64,000 nt of DNA from Mycobacterium sp. DL (GTDB lineage Bacteria; Actinomycetota; Actinomycetes; Mycobacteriales; Mycobacteriaceae): assembly GCF_039729195.1 (NCBI RefSeq), contig NZ_CP155796.1:5766001-5830000 (forward strand), written 5' to 3'. A program made the position numbers and the translations under genes. How positions within the stretch are numbered: the stretch's first letter is position 1; each line of letters starts with the position of its first letter. The notes under the pieces are model-generated. The model did not search any database, was not told the origin of the DNA, and was given only the letters and a program-made list of their open reading frames with translations. Below, one piece after another: positions 25,400-33,736 of this stretch.

Positions 25400-26630
25400 G
25401 TCCGACGCCTCTGCGCGATCGCCGGCCCGGTCGGCGACCATCCTGCACGCCGACCTCGACTCGTTCTACGCGTCGGTCGAGCAGCGTGATGATCCCACGC
25501 TGCGCGGCCGGCCGGTGATCGTCGGCGGCGGCGTCGTTCTGGCTGCCAGCTATGAGGCGAAGGCCTACGGGGTGCGCACCGCGATGGGTGGACGCCAGGC
25601 CCGGGCGCTGTGTCCCCACGCCGTGGTGGTCCCACCGCGGATGGGGGCGTACTCGCAGGCCAGCACTGCGGTGTTCGAGGTGTTCCACGACACCACTCCG
25701 GTTGTCGAACCGCTGTCGGTCGACGAGGCGTTCCTCGACGTCTCCGGGTTACGCCGGGTGGCGGGCACCCCGGTCCAGATCGGCGCCCGGCTTCGCGAAG
25801 AGGTCCGCGACCGGGTCGGGCTGCCGATCACCGTCGGCATCGCCCGCACCAAGTTCCTCGCCAAGGTCGCGAGCCAGGAGGGAAAACCCGACGGGCTTCT
25901 CCTGGTGCCACCGGACCGCGAGTTGGCCTTTCTGCACCCGTTACCGGTGCGTCGACTGTGGGGGGTCGGGGCGAAGACCGCCGACAAACTGCGCGCGCAC
26001 GGTATCCAGACCGTCGCCGACGTGGCGGAGCTCAGCGAACCGATGCTGAACTCCATGGTCGGCGGGGCGATGGGGAGGCAGCTTTTTGCGTTGTCCCGCA
26101 ACATCGATCACCGCCGGGTGGTGACGGGTCATCGCCGTCGTTCGGTGGGCGCGCAACGCGCGCTCGGACGGGCAGGCAACACGATGTCGCCGGCCGACGT
26201 GGACGCCGTCGTCGTCAATCTGATCGACCGGATCACCCGACGGATGCGCAAGGCCGGTCGATCCGGTCGCACCGTGGTGCTGCGGTTGCGCTTCGACGAC
26301 TTCGGCCGGGCGACGCGCTCGCACACGATGCCGCAGGCCACCGCATCAACCGACGTCGTTCTCGGTGCCGCACGCGCCTTGGTCGCCGCAGCGGGCCCGC
26401 TGATCGCCGAGCGCGGCCTGACGCTGGTCGGCTTCGCCGTGTGCAACATCGACCGCGACGGAGCCCAACAGATGGAGCTGCCATTCGCCGAAGCGGTGCA
26501 CACCCGGGACTCGCTGACCATCGACGTGGCGATCGACCGGGTCCGGGGCCGCTACGGCAACGCCGCCCTGACGCGCGGGGTACTGCTGGGGCGCGACCCC
26601 GGCCTGGAGATGCCGATGCTGCCGGACTGA
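25392..26630 (+). CDS. dinB: Y-family DNA polymerase IV (DinB3-like)
   Basis: 412 residues from ATG 25392 (410 from the in-frame GTG at 25398). It is an error-prone translesion polymerase. Palm motifs HADLDSFYASVEQ and LSVDEAFLDVSG carry the catalytic acidic residues; little-finger residues follow from ~250. A beta-clamp site QQMELPF is near residue 368. M. smegmatis has a third DinB beside ethR; M. tuberculosis lacks it here. No ribosome site is seen, in keeping with a leaderless transcript. Confidence 0.92.
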   Translation: MFVSDASARSPARSATILHADLDSFYASVEQRDDPTLRGRPVIVGGGVVLAASYEAKAYGVRTAMGGRQARALCPHAVVVPPRMGAYSQASTAVFEVFHDTTPVVEPLSVDEAFLDVSGLRRVAGTPVQIGARLREEVRDRVGLPITVGIARTKFLAKVASQEGKPDGLLLVPPDRELAFLHPLPVRRLWGVGAKTADKLRAHGIQTVADVAELSEPMLNSMVGGAMGRQLFALSRNIDHRRVVTGHRRRSVGAQRALGRAGNTMSPADVDAVVVNLIDRITRRMRKAGRSGRTVVLRLRFDDFGRATRSHTMPQATASTDVVLGAARALVAAAGPLIAERGLTLVGFAVCNIDRDGAQQMELPFAEAVHTRDSLTIDVAIDRVRGRYGNAALTRGVLLGRDPGLEMPMLPD

Positions 26631-26631
26631 T

Positions 26632-27636
26632 TCAGGCGTCGGTCCATTCGAGGAGCTTGCCGGCAGGCCAGGTGTTGACTATCCGGTCGGCGGCCAACCC
26701 GGCATCCAGCGCGCGTTGAGCGCCGTAGCCGAGAAACTCCAACTGACCGGGCGCGTGCGAATCGGTGTCGATGGAGAAGACACACCCGATGTCGATCGCG
26801 AGGTCGAGTAGACGCGTCGGCGGATCACGGCGTTCTGGACGGGAGTTGATCTCCACGGCAGTGCCGCTGTCCCGGCAGGCGGTGAAGACCTTCTCGGCGT
26901 CGAACTTCGATTCGGGACGCTGGCCGCGGCCGCCGGTGACGAGCCTGCCGGTGCAGTGACCGAGCACATCGGTGTGCGGATTGGTCACCGCCTTGAGCAT
27001 CCGTCGGGTCATCGCGGGCGCGTCCATCGCGAGTTTGGAGTGCACGCTGGCGACGACGACGTCGAGGCGGTCGAGCAGTTCGGGCTCCTGATCCAGCGAG
27101 CCGTCCTCGAGGATGTCGACCTCGATCCCGGTGAGAATCCGCATCGGAGCAACCTTTTCGCGGATTTCGTCGATGACGTCGAGTTGCTGGCGCAGCCGCT
27201 CCGGTGACAAGCCGTTGGCAATTCTGAGTCGTGGCGAGTGGTCGGTGAGCGCGCAGTACTCATGGCCGAGATCGCGTGCCGCCATCATCATCTCTTCGAT
27301 CGGCGCCGAGCCATCCGACCAGTTCGAGTGGACATGCAGATCGCCGCGCAGGGCGGCGCGGATCTCGCCGCCGCCGAGATCTTCGGCGGCTTCGCGCAGT
27401 TCCGTGAGCGCGTCGGGCTCATGACCGGCCCACGCCTGCGCGATGACCCCGGCGGTCTTGGGTCCGATCTTCGGTAGCGACTGCCAACTGTTGGCGGCCC
27501 CGTGTTTTTCCCGCTGCTGTTCGGTGAGCGCTTCGACGACGTCGGCGGCGTTGCGGTAGGCCATCACCCGGCGGGAGTCTTCGCGCGCGCGATCCTTGTA
27601 GTAGGCGATCTGGCGTAGCGCGGTCACCGGGTCCAT
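26632..27636 (-). CDS. PHP-domain phosphoesterase/PolX-like (Rv3856c-like)
   Basis: 334 residues. An N-terminal helix-hairpin-helix (SLPKIGPKTAGVIAQAW, residues ~50-70) precedes a PHP domain with metal-binding motifs DLHVHSNWSDG, TDHSPRL, GIEVDIL, and DTDSH. In PolX proteins this pairing supports DNA-end processing, but no polymerase domain is present here. The ATG at 27636 gives the shortest sensible N-terminus. It converges on dinB with 1 nt between the stop codons; both may concern DNA repair. Confidence 0.85.
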   Translation of the reverse strand: MDPVTALRQIAYYKDRAREDSRRVMAYRNAADVVEALTEQQREKHGAANSWQSLPKIGPKTAGVIAQAWAGHEPDALTELREAAEDLGGGEIRAALRGDLHVHSNWSDGSAPIEEMMMAARDLGHEYCALTDHSPRLRIANGLSPERLRQQLDVIDEIREKVAPMRILTGIEVDILEDGSLDQEPELLDRLDVVVASVHSKLAMDAPAMTRRMLKAVTNPHTDVLGHCTGRLVTGGRGQRPESKFDAEKVFTACRDSGTAVEINSRPERRDPPTRLLDLAIDIGCVFSIDTDSHAPGQLEFLGYGAQRALDAGLAADRIVNTWPAGKLLEWTDA

Positions 27637-27704
27637 GGCTCCAGTGTGCCCAAAAGGTCGGCCTCGCCACACTGTCACCGGAAGGAGGGCGGCAGCGGAT
27701 ACAG

Positions 27705-27728
27705 TGGATTGAGTAATCATTCAATCCA
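27705..27728. promoter_or_regulatory. Operator of the ArsR-SulP operon
   Basis: TGGATTGA-N8-TCAATCCA is a perfect 8-bp inverted repeat, with another half-site TCAATCCG directly after at 27729. It ends 19 nt before the arsR-type ATG, where autorepression by the encoded ArsR protein is expected. Confidence 0.7.
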
Positions 27729-27747
27729 TCAATCCGAGAGGCCGTCC

Positions 27748-28122
27748 ATGCCGGACCGAGTCCCGAACGCCCCGGACAGGCCGCTGTACGAGATCAAGGC
27801 CAACCTGTTCAAGGCCCTGGCCCATCCCGCCCGGATCCGCGTCCTGGAGATCCTGTCCGCCGGCGGACAGCCGACGCCGGTCAGCGAAATCCTGGCCCAG
27901 ACCGACATCGAGCCCACCCTGCTCTCCCAGCACCTTGCAGTGCTCAAGCGCCACCACGTCGTCACCAGTGACCGAGTGGGCAACGCGGTCTTCTACCGGT
28001 TGGCGCATCCCAAGATCTCCGAGTTGCTCGTGATCGCGCGCGTATTTCTCGCCGATACCCTTGGTGCACAACGTGATCAGCTCAAAGCACTCAGATCGCT
28101 ACCCCCGGTGCAACCTCGATGA
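27748..28122 (+). CDS. ArsR-family transcriptional regulator
   Basis: 124 residues, a winged HTH (residues ~20-95: LFKALAHPARIRVLEILS, LLSQHLAVLKRHHVVTSDR). No Cys is present in the recognition helix or elsewhere, so it is not a classical As/Cd/Zn sensor through Cys; a different ligand is likely. Its stop overlaps the SulP start (ATGA), so it probably controls that transporter. Confidence 0.9.
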   Translation: MPDRVPNAPDRPLYEIKANLFKALAHPARIRVLEILSAGGQPTPVSEILAQTDIEPTLLSQHLAVLKRHHVVTSDRVGNAVFYRLAHPKISELLVIARVFLADTLGAQRDQLKALRSLPPVQPR

Positions 28123-29750
28123 GAAGCGTCGCCCGCCTGCTGCCCAGCCGCCTCGACTACTCGCACCTCTCCCGGTCATGGCGACGCGACATCCTGGCCG
28201 GGGTCACCGTCGGCGTCGTCGCACTCCCCCTCGCCCTCGCGTTCGGCATCAGTTCGGGGGTCGGCGCCGCCGCCGGACTCATCACCGCGGTGGTCGCCGG
28301 ACTCGTCGCCGCTGTGTTCGGCGGCTCGCATGTCCAGGTGTCGGGTCCGACCGGGGCCATGGCCGTGGTGTTGGCACCGATCGTCGTCCTGCACGGCGTC
28401 GGAAGCATCGCCCTGGTCACCGTGCTGGCCGGCCTGATCGTGCTGGCCGCCGGTGTCACCGGACTCGGCCGGGCTGTGACGTTCATCCCGTGGCCGGTGA
28501 TCGAGGGATTCACGCTCGGCATCGCGGCCATCATCTTCCTGCAGCAGGTTCCCGCGGCGTTCGCCACCACGAGTCCGCCCGGCGAGAGGACGCTCGCAGC
28601 GGCGTGGCGGATCCTCACCAACGCCGACTGGACCCAGGCGGCAATCACTCTCGGCGCGGTCGCGCTGATCGCACTGCTGATGATTCTGCTGCCCCATCTG
28701 CACCGGGCCATCCCGGAATCACTGACGGCGGTCGTCGCGGTCACCGTGCTGGTCGTCGCGCTGGACATACCGATCGCCACCATCGGCGAACTGCCGTCGA
28801 ATCTGCCCGCCCCGGTGCTCCCGCACGCCGACCTCGGCGCACTGCGCGACGTCGTCGGTGCGGCACTGGCCATCGCCGCGTTGGCGGCAATCGAATCCCT
28901 GCTCTCGGCGCGGGTCGCCGCGACGATGGCGCCGACCGGACCCTACGACCCCGACCGGGAACTGGTCGGTCAGGGGCTCGCCTCTGTCGCATCCGGAGTG
29001 TTCGGCGGGATGCCGGCGACCGGCGCAATCGCCCGCACGGCCGTCAACGTGAGATCCGGCGCCCGCACCCGGCTTTCGGCGATCACACACTCGGCAGTTC
29101 TGCTCGGTGTGGTCTACCTGGCTACCGGACCGGTATCGGCGATCCCGCTCGCCGCGCTGGCGGGCGTGCTGATGGTCACGTCATTCCGGATGATCTCCGG
29201 ATCAACCATCCGGAAGATCCTGCGTTCCACCCGCTCTGATGCCCTGTTGTTCATCCTGACGGCTTTTGTCACGGTGTGTTTCGACCTGATCGAGGCCGTC
29301 GAGATCGGTGTCCTCGTCGCGGCGTTCTTCGCACTGCGCAGTGTGGCCCGAAGAAGCAGCGTCGTCCGGGAGGTGTTGCCCGGACCCCACCGTCCCGGCG
29401 ACGACGAGATAGTGCTGCTTCGCCTCGACGGCGCGATGTTCTTCGGTGTGGCCGAACGCATCTCGACCGCCATCGTGGACGCCGAACACCAGCGGACGTC
29501 GGTGGTCATCATCCGGATGTCACAGCTGGGCATGCTCGACGCCACCGGTGCGAACACGCTGGCCCAGATCTGCACCGAACTCGAGGGCCGGGGCATCACG
29601 GTCATCATCAAAGGTGTTCGCGCCGAACACACGACGCTGTTGGCGAATGTCGGCGTCTTCGACTCGTTGCGTCACCAGCACCACCTCGTGGACACCCTCG
29701 ACGAAGCGATCGAACACGCCCGCACTCACGTGAGCTCGGCGGCCCGATGA
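28119..29750 (+). CDS. SulP-family anion transporter with STAS domain
   Basis: 543 residues. Eleven or so membrane helices (residues ~20-400) with the SulP landmarks GVVALPLALAFGISSG and GSHVQVSGPTGAMAVV near the substrate site, then a cytoplasmic STAS domain (residues ~425-540: LLRLDGAMFFGVAERI, MSQLGMLDATGANTL). The family carries sulfate or bicarbonate; the sequence alone does not decide which. Coupled to the ArsR regulator. Confidence 0.9.
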   Translation: MRSVARLLPSRLDYSHLSRSWRRDILAGVTVGVVALPLALAFGISSGVGAAAGLITAVVAGLVAAVFGGSHVQVSGPTGAMAVVLAPIVVLHGVGSIALVTVLAGLIVLAAGVTGLGRAVTFIPWPVIEGFTLGIAAIIFLQQVPAAFATTSPPGERTLAAAWRILTNADWTQAAITLGAVALIALLMILLPHLHRAIPESLTAVVAVTVLVVALDIPIATIGELPSNLPAPVLPHADLGALRDVVGAALAIAALAAIESLLSARVAATMAPTGPYDPDRELVGQGLASVASGVFGGMPATGAIARTAVNVRSGARTRLSAITHSAVLLGVVYLATGPVSAIPLAALAGVLMVTSFRMISGSTIRKILRSTRSDALLFILTAFVTVCFDLIEAVEIGVLVAAFFALRSVARRSSVVREVLPGPHRPGDDEIVLLRLDGAMFFGVAERISTAIVDAEHQRTSVVIIRMSQLGMLDATGANTLAQICTELEGRGITVIIKGVRAEHTTLLANVGVFDSLRHQHHLVDTLDEAIEHARTHVSSAAR

Positions 29751-29752
29751 GC

Positions 29753-30544
29753 TCAGCCGGTCGCCTTGGGGTGAGCTGCGGCGATCTCGAGCAGCCTCAG
29801 GTATCCGGGCAACTGCCACGCGGCCCGACCGACGAACAACCCTCCGACGTGGTCGATGCCCAGCAGTTCCTCGGCGTTGTCGAGATCGACCGAGCCGCCG
29901 TAGAGCAATCCCGTCATGCGGCCGCCGTATTCGCGCCCCAGTTCGGCGAAGGGCTCCCGCAGCTCGTCAACCGTGGCAGGACGGCCGCTCTCTCCGATCG
30001 CCCAGATGGGTTCGTAGGCGATCAGGACGCGACCCAACTGCTCTGCGCTGAGACCCTCGAGCGCACCGGCCGCCTGCTCCAGGATGAACCGCGTCGATTC
30101 GCCGGCGCGTTTGACCTCGGCGCTCTCCCCGATGCACAGCAGTGGGACGAGCCCGTGGGCCAGAACGGCGGCGACTTTGAGCCGGGTCGTCTCCACGGTT
30201 TCGCCGAAGTGCTCGCGCCGCTCGGAATGGCCGATCTCGACGATCTGGGCACCGGCGTCCTTCACCTGGGCGACGGACACCTCGCCGGTCCACGCTCCGG
30301 CGTCCTCCCAGTGCGCGTTCTGCGCACCGAGCAGAACCGGCGAATCGGCTCCCAACTCATCGCGCGCGGCGGCGAGCGCAGTGAACGACGGGATGACAAA
30401 AGGCTGTACGCCTGGAAGGCCTTTCCGTCCGACATGGTCGGACAGTGCCCGGACGTAGCTGCGGGACTCGGTGAGTCCCTTGTTCATCTTCCAGCTGGTG
30501 CCCACCCACAACGGGCCCACGCCGATCACCCCCGTGTCAGTCAC
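29753..30544 (-). CDS. Triose-phosphate-isomerase paralogue, probable L-erythrulose 1-phosphate isomerase (LerI/EryH type)
   Basis: 263 residues from the GTG at 30544, which overlaps the RpiB-like stop; a GTG at 30529 is possible. TIM active-site residues are present: WVGTSWKMNKG (Lys), IVEIGHSERREHFGE (His) and IAYEPIWAIGESG (Glu). A genome's glycolytic tpiA normally sits with gap-pgk; here it is joined to RpiB- and DhaK/L-like genes, the combination known from tetritol use, where EryH/LerI converts L-erythrulose 1-phosphate to D-erythrulose 4-phosphate. That role is inferred from context. Confidence 0.8.
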   Translation of the reverse strand: MTDTGVIGVGPLWVGTSWKMNKGLTESRSYVRALSDHVGRKGLPGVQPFVIPSFTALAAARDELGADSPVLLGAQNAHWEDAGAWTGEVSVAQVKDAGAQIVEIGHSERREHFGETVETTRLKVAAVLAHGLVPLLCIGESAEVKRAGESTRFILEQAAGALEGLSAEQLGRVLIAYEPIWAIGESGRPATVDELREPFAELGREYGGRMTGLLYGGSVDLDNAEELLGIDHVGGLFVGRAAWQLPGYLRLLEIAAAHPKATG

Positions 30545-30995
30545 CCTCGTACGCGCAGATGGCATCGACCTTGGCCGCAGAGGAGGACTGCGGGTCGAAC
30601 TCCAGACCGAGCCATTCCTTGACCAGCGTTCGCGCCAGCTCCAGCCCCACGACCCGCTCGCCCATGCACAGCACCTGCGCGTTGTTCGACAGCACGGACC
30701 GTTGCACCGAGTAGATGTCGTGGGCGGTCACGGCGCGGACGCCTTTGACCTTGTTCGCTGAAATCGCAACGCCCAGACCGGTTCCGCAGATCAGCAGCGC
30801 ACGGTCGGCCTCGCCGTTGGCGATCTTCTCGGCGGCAGCGACGGCCACGTTGGGGTAGGCCGTGTCGTCCTGTGGGTCGCCGACACCGACGTCGGCCACC
30901 ACCTCCACCCGGTCGTCGGCCTCGAGGTCCTTGCGCAGCGCCTCTTTGTAGTTGAATCCGGCGTTGTCGCCGCCGACCACGATTCTCAGTGCCAT
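30537..30995 (-). CDS. RpiB-family isomerase, probable D-erythrulose 4-phosphate isomerase (DerI/EryI type)
   Basis: 152 residues. RpiB/LacAB fold with GGDNAGFNYKEALRKDL, ICGTGLGVAISANK (the catalytic Cys region) and SNNAQVLCMGERVVG. It lies between the kinase and the TIM-like gene, 25 nt after the kinase. In Brucella and M. smegmatis tetritol pathways the RpiB homologue makes D-erythrose 4-phosphate. A plain ribose-5-phosphate isomerase is the alternative, but the neighbours argue against it. Confidence 0.82.
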   Translation of the reverse strand: MALRIVVGGDNAGFNYKEALRKDLEADDRVEVVADVGVGDPQDDTAYPNVAVAAAEKIANGEADRALLICGTGLGVAISANKVKGVRAVTAHDIYSVQRSVLSNNAQVLCMGERVVGLELARTLVKEWLGLEFDPQSSSAAKVDAICAYEGD

Positions 30996-31020
30996 GGTTC
31001 GCTCCTTCCAGGGGTTCGGT

Positions 31021-32736
31021 TCAGCGGCTCAGATGCTCGCCGAGGGCAGCCATCAGCATCGAGAACGACAGCGCGCCAGGGTCCGGGGTCCCGACACTCT
31101 TGTCCCCGAGAACCCGCGCGCGGCCCAACCGCGCCGTGATGTCCGCTGTTTTGTCGGCCGCATCGCGGGCCACGCCGGCTGCGGTCGTGATGGCCGGTCC
31201 TGCCTCGGCTCCGAAGGCGTCGGCCAGGGCGTCGCGGAACGGCACGGCGGCGTCGACCATGGTCTTGTCACCCGGCTTTGCGCCGCCCAACCGCATGATG
31301 GCGTCGATCCCCGCGCTGACCGCGTCGACGACGTTGTGATCGTTGCCCTTGTCGGTGTCGGAGAAGACACCCCCGGCGCTGGTCAGCGCCGCCCCCCAGA
31401 GGGCGCCCGAAGTGCCCCCGGCCGAGTCGGCCCATGCCTGACCGGCCAGCAGCAGCGTGGTCCGAGCGCCGGCGCCCTGTTCGGCGGCCGCGCGGGCAGC
31501 TTGTGCAGCGCCGCGAGAGCCGAACGCCATCCCCTGGCCGTGATCACCGTCGCCGGCGACCGCGTCGAGGCGGCCCAGTTCGGCCTCGTTCTCGGCGCAC
31601 ACCGTCTGAAAGGTCTCCAGCACTGAGACGATGCGCTGGGCGCAGGCCCGGGAGTCCTCGCTCGACTGCGGGATCTCCGCCTCGGCCGCGTCCCAGATGC
31701 TTTTGCGCGCAGGACGTTCCACATCCGGCATCGCCCCGCGTCGGTAGGCGGGCGTCTCCACCGGTGCCATCCACAGCTTTTCCAGTTCCTCGTCGAGGAA
31801 CACCAGCGTCAGCGACAGGCCGGCCATGTCGAGGCTGGTGACGAACTCGCCGACCTCCGGGCGCACGGCGGTGAGACCCTTTTCCTCGAGGCGTTGGGCG
31901 ATGCGCCCGTAAACGACGAAGAGCTCTTCGTACTTCACCGTGCCGAGCCCGTTCAGGATCACTGCGACTCGGCCGTCGTATCCGTGCTCGCCGCGCTCCG
32001 GCTCTTCGGTCATTAGTTGGTCGAACAGCAGGTCGGCGACCTCGGCCGCGGTGCCGAGACGGTCGTCCCGCACGCCCGGCTCGCCGTGGATTCCGAGTCC
32101 CACGCCCATCTGTCCCTTCTCGACGTGGAAGAGCGGCCCTTCGGCCCCGGGCAGCGTGCACCCGTCGAACGCCAAACCGAACGAACGAGTCGCGTCGTTA
32201 GCTTTCCAGGCCACCCGCTCGGCTTCGTCGAGATCCGCACCGGTCTCGATGGCCGCCCCGGCGATCTTGAAGACGGGTAGGTCACCGGCGACGCCCCGGC
32301 GGTCGCGGTGGTTCTCCGGCTCGTTGGAGGCGATGTCGTCGCTGACGGTGACGATGCGCACGTCGATTCCCTCGTGACGCAGCTTTTCCGCGGCGAGACC
32401 GAAGTGCAGGACGTCCCCGGCGTAGTTGCCGAAACCCAGGATGACGCCGCCGCCGTTCTCGGCGTTGCGCACCACGGAGTACACCTCCGAGGCAGAGGGC
32501 GAGGAGAAGATGTTGCCGCAGGGCGCGCCGTGGCCCATACCGGGGCCGACCCACCCGGCGAAGGCGGGATAGTGCCCGGACCCGCCGCCTATCACGAGTG
32601 CGGGCTGCCCCTGGGGCGTCTGCGTCGCGCGGGCCACTCCACCGGGGACCTCGGCGAGGAGTTCGGGGTGGGAGGCCACGAGGCCATGAACCGCCTCGTC
32701 GGCGAAGTCGTCTGGAGAGTTGAGGAGGTACGTCAT
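31021..32736 (-). CDS. Dihydroxyacetone-kinase family sugar kinase (DhaK-DhaL fusion), probable L-erythrulose kinase
   Basis: 571 residues. The DhaK half (1-~330) carries GGGSGHYPAFAGWVGPGMGHG and the covalent substrate-binding His in VGLGIHGEPGVRDD. The DhaL half (~365-571) binds ATP-Mg with DAVAGDGDHGQGM and GGTSGALWG. As a single chain it is ATP-dependent, unlike the PEP-dependent DhaKLM. LerK of M. smegmatis, which phosphorylates L-erythrulose, is of this type. It is the first gene of the leftward arm, behind an operator palindrome at 32810. Confidence 0.88.
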   Translation of the reverse strand: MTYLLNSPDDFADEAVHGLVASHPELLAEVPGGVARATQTPQGQPALVIGGGSGHYPAFAGWVGPGMGHGAPCGNIFSSPSASEVYSVVRNAENGGGVILGFGNYAGDVLHFGLAAEKLRHEGIDVRIVTVSDDIASNEPENHRDRRGVAGDLPVFKIAGAAIETGADLDEAERVAWKANDATRSFGLAFDGCTLPGAEGPLFHVEKGQMGVGLGIHGEPGVRDDRLGTAAEVADLLFDQLMTEEPERGEHGYDGRVAVILNGLGTVKYEELFVVYGRIAQRLEEKGLTAVRPEVGEFVTSLDMAGLSLTLVFLDEELEKLWMAPVETPAYRRGAMPDVERPARKSIWDAAEAEIPQSSEDSRACAQRIVSVLETFQTVCAENEAELGRLDAVAGDGDHGQGMAFGSRGAAQAARAAAEQGAGARTTLLLAGQAWADSAGGTSGALWGAALTSAGGVFSDTDKGNDHNVVDAVSAGIDAIMRLGGAKPGDKTMVDAAVPFRDALADAFGAEAGPAITTAAGVARDAADKTADITARLGRARVLGDKSVGTPDPGALSFSMLMAALGEHLSR

Positions 32737-32809
32737 TGTTCCGTCCTTCGGATGCGCCGTGCGCCGGTCAGCGCCGCTAGGAGCTGACCGACCCAGTGTT
32801 CGATCTCAC

Positions 32810-32823
32810 AATCCTATAGGATT
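32810..32823. promoter_or_regulatory. GntR operator, kinase side
   Basis: AATCCTATAGGATT is a perfect 14-bp palindrome between gntR and the kinase gene. Its core ATCCTATAGGAT recurs with one change at the promoter of the opposite arm. On the minus strand it contains a TATAGG that could be the -10 box. Confidence 0.72.
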
Positions 32824-32836
32824 TGCGGGCACTAAA

Positions 32837-33580
32837 TCACCGGTCGGGTAGATCGCCGTTCTGCAGGCGCCCGTCGGCGTTGCGCGTCGGCCTGATCCGC
32901 ACGGCCTGTGCGTGCTCGGCCAGAGCACGTTCCTTCACGCCCCCGATGTGGGTGTGCATGATGCGGTACACCTCGGGGCCGTACCCCCGCCGCAGCGCGG
33001 CCAGAAGCTCGCGGTGCTCGGCGATCGCGCACGCCGAATCCTGGACGCCCACGCCGATGAACAGCCGGAACCGCTGCCCGTGGCCGCCCAGTGCGTCATA
33101 GGCGCGCAACAGCGCACCGTTGTCGGCATGTTCGGCGATCAGCCGGTGGAAACGCTCGTCTGCACGGTGGTAGGCCCTGATCGCCGCGGCATCGGAGGTG
33201 TGCGGTGCCCGTTCCTGCTCGGCGATCGCGTTCTCCAGGGCGTCCAACAGGCCGGCATCGGCCCTGGCACAGGCCAGTTCCGCCAACTGGGACTCGATGA
33301 GCAGACGGGCATCCATGATGTCCGCGATCTCCTTGGCATCGGGCATCTCCGGCACGCGGTACCCGCGCATGGCCACCCGGACGACATTTCCGGTGGACTC
33401 GAGACGGGCCAATGCCTCGCGCACCGGCGTGGGCGAGACGCCCAGGTGCCGTGCCGTCCCGTCGATGCTGATCGGATCTCCGGAGTGCAGCGTGCCGTCG
33501 AGGAGCAGGTCCATCAGGCGCTCGTAGACCTGGTCGACAAGCGTGCTGCGCACAGGCATCGCGTACTCGTCGGCTCCCAC
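32837..33580 (-). CDS. GntR-family (FCD domain) repressor of the sugar island
   Basis: 247 residues from the GTG at 33580; ATG at 33559 would give 240. The winged HTH spans residues ~10-75 (VYERLMDLLLDGTLHSGD, ARHLGVSPTPVREALARLE). The helical FCD effector domain follows, with metal-coordinating residues (DARLLIESQ, RADERFHRLIAEHADN, EHRELLAALRRG). FCD-GntR proteins usually sense sugar acids or carboxylates, which agrees with the GntP permease. Confidence 0.88.
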   Translation of the reverse strand: MGADEYAMPVRSTLVDQVYERLMDLLLDGTLHSGDPISIDGTARHLGVSPTPVREALARLESTGNVVRVAMRGYRVPEMPDAKEIADIMDARLLIESQLAELACARADAGLLDALENAIAEQERAPHTSDAAAIRAYHRADERFHRLIAEHADNGALLRAYDALGGHGQRFRLFIGVGVQDSACAIAEHRELLAALRRGYGPEVYRIMHTHIGGVKERALAEHAQAVRIRPTRNADGRLQNGDLPDR

Positions 33581-33659
33581 CTCGGGCCTTTCCGCATTTC
33601 GCCGGTGTCACCACCGACGCAGACGCGCTCTGATCCAGGGGACAGAGTTTAACCCGGCA

Positions 33660-33688
33660 TTGACATCGGGCACCTGCTGGCCTATATC
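33660..33688 (+). promoter_or_regulatory. Sigma-A promoter of the rightward sugar arm
   Basis: TTGACA (33660-33665), a 17-nt spacer and TATATC (33683-33688). The -35 is a perfect match. The GntR-type operator begins within the -10. Confidence 0.75.
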
Positions 33689-33697
33689 CTATATGAT
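33686..33697. promoter_or_regulatory. GntR operator, rightward arm
   Basis: ATCCTATATGAT matches the kinase-side core ATCCTATAGGAT at 11 of 12 positions and overlaps the -10 and transcription start, an arrangement for repression. Confidence 0.7.
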
Positions 33698-33722
33698 CTA
33701 GATCACCCCATGATCTAGATCA
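33694..33722. repeat. Tandem TGATCTAGATCA palindromes
   Basis: The perfect 12-bp palindrome TGATCTAGATCA occurs twice (33694-33705, 33711-33722), 17 bp centre to centre, between the promoter and the ribosome site GGAGG (33728-33732). The TGA-N6-TCA form resembles a CRP half-match, but the position downstream of the start suits a repressor or an RNA-level element. Confidence 0.7.
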
Positions 33723-33736
33723 CGACGGAGGTCCGT

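Noticed and set aside
29753..30995. Glycolytic triose-phosphate isomerase and ribose-5-phosphate isomerase roles for the paired isomerases
   Set aside because: Both are in an operon with a DhaK-DhaL kinase and a GntR gene, unlike housekeeping copies, which normally lie elsewhere.
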